Source of the DNA: Oscillospiraceae bacterium
GTDB taxonomy: Bacteria > Bacillota > Clostridia > Oscillospirales > Acutalibacteraceae
Assembly: GCA_015066105.1 (NCBI GenBank)
Contig: SVOY01000001.1
Location: forward strand, 124,001 to 188,000
Direction of reading: 5' to 3'
DNA length: 64,000 nt
Positions within the stretch are counted from its first letter, which is position 1. The number at the start of each line of letters is the position of its first letter. Positions 63,520 through 64,000 of this stretch are shown here, in pieces. Below the pieces are notes generated by a model. It saw only the letters and a program-made list of their open reading frames with translations. It was not told where the DNA came from and did no database searches. Made by a program: the position numbers and the translations under genes.

Positions 63520-63700
63520 AACAAAAAATTTTGACAGATACTGCAATATGCCTTTCTGAAACAGCACTTTTTTGCTCATCTGTGTAAACTTTTTCATAAT
63601 ATTTACCTGCTTAAAATTTGTACCGGTAATGAGCGGATTACCCATTATAATCGTACAATATTTTAAGAAGCAAGTGAACGGGTAGAAAGTGCTGTTTTAT
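63520..63700 (+). ncRNA. candidate rod-like structured RNA or small inverted-repeat element
   Basis: Nested pairing: a perfect 12-bp closing stem (63559-63570 with 63686-63697), an inner 14-bp stem with one bulge (63610-63623 with 63653-63667), and an apical 6-bp hairpin (63625-63642). Large internal bubbles between them give a rod shape like 6S RNA, and a T-rich stretch follows. The same symmetry could be a MITE-like element. On the other strand lies a 34-codon open frame (63597 to 63493) that I consider incidental. Confidence 0.45.
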
Positions 63701-63801
63701 TATTTTATATAATTTTCTTTACGATATAACCATATTAACCTTATAATTTGTGGTTAAATCACGTGCTCGATCTTATTAACATTTTCTATAATAATAAGAA
63801 A

Positions 63802-63843
63802 TGTGATGTCATCACAGAACGGTGCCGAAAGCTGTGATATAAT
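63802..63843 (+). promoter_or_regulatory. thioredoxin promoter with palindromic operator
   Basis: A perfect 15-bp palindrome TGTGATG-T-CATCACA (63802-63816) reaches the -35 position of a TATAAT -10 at 63838-63843; the -35 hexamer itself is poor, suggesting activator or repressor control. Confidence 0.5.
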
Positions 63844-63874
63844 GAGGCCACAAAGAAAAAAGGAGGACGTGAAT

Positions 63875-64000
63875 ATGTCTGCTATCAACATCAATAAAAA
63901 CAATTTTCAAAGTGAAGTATTAAATTCCGAAAAGAAAGTCCTTCTGGACTTTTGGGCTCCTTGGTGCGGCCCCTGCCGTATGGTGGTACCGATTGTGGAG
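63875..64000 (+). CDS. thioredoxin, 3' end outside the window
   Basis: The first 42 codons of a second thioredoxin, with W-C-G-P-C at residues ~31-35 after D-F-W-A-P. AAGGAGGACGTG precedes the ATG. It is not identical to the copy at 1.2 kb. The palindrome at its promoter suggests regulated expression. Confidence 0.9.
   Translation, partial: MSAININKNNFQSEVLNSEKKVLLDFWAPWCGPCRMVVPIVE

Overview
The window is chromosomal DNA from a low-GC Gram-positive anaerobe, most likely a gut-type Clostridia of the Oscillospirales/Ruminococcaceae kind. Evidence for this: a Firmicutes-type L10 leader with attenuator, a perfect CIRCE operator at groES, an IreB-family gene, an FtsEX plus coiled-coil M23 hydrolase operon, a flippase-mazG-hup-rqcP cluster, a pyrimidine-nucleoside phosphorylase next to a NupOPQ-type transporter, and frequent TTG/GTG starts behind GAGGTG ribosome sites. 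No prophage, insertion sequence or CRISPR array is visible. Both window ends cut genes: an alpha/beta hydrolase on the left, a second thioredoxin on the right.

Layout. 0-6.1 kb: hydrolase end, thioredoxin, cyclophilin, then the translation/transcription block rpmG-secE-nusG-rplK-rplA, and rplJ-rplL behind an L10 leader. 6.2-12.3 kb (minus): a zinc-ribbon membrane protein, Pdp, and a nucleoside ABC importer without its binding protein. 12.4-15.4 kb: a BlaI/BlaR1-type repressor and antirepressor with a twin-palindrome operator. 15.5-25.2 kb: secreted phosphoesterases, groESL, a class B PBP, a COG2509-like flavoprotein and, at 23.05-23.65 kb, a gene-free stretch that looks like an independent structured RNA of about 600 nt. 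25.3-30 kb: phosphoribosyltransferase, comEC, holA, a toprim protein and ispF. 30.5-37.7 kb: a PucR-type regulator, ftsE-ftsX-M23 hydrolase and a large glycosyltransferase/glycerophosphotransferase fusion. 37.8-46.9 kb: Na/Pi transporter, GH20 hexosaminidase, TetR regulator, ABC exporter, rfbA, and a condensation-type acyltransferase with a zinc-ribbon membrane partner. 46.9-59.9 kb: a co-directional housekeeping run (recQ, recJ, relA, dtd, MBL hydrolase, hemZ, kinase, flippase, mazG, hup, rqcP). 60.1-62.4 kb (minus): DUF4363/DUF421 pair and azlCD. 62.6-64 kb: ireB with a small unknown gene, tRNA-Arg(CCG), a second candidate structured RNA, and a partial thioredoxin.

The most interesting material is non-coding. 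First, the ~600-nt RNA candidate at 23.05-23.65 kb has a consensus promoter (TTGACA-17-TATAAT), its own terminator, several local hairpins and a long-range closing helix. Second, 7-bp tandem repeats of the form TAGnnAG recur just after stop codons, always on the sense strand of the preceding gene; because 7 is not a multiple of 3, they place TAG stops in every frame. Third, a rod-like inverted-repeat element lies at 63.5-63.7 kb. Fourth, a 51-bp repeat with a nested hairpin occurs in two convergent intergenic gaps. Among proteins, the BlaR1-like sensor with a triplicated W-[ST]-P extracellular module, the oppositely charged FtsE and FtsX tails, and SecE with a long acidic His-containing extracytoplasmic tail stand out.
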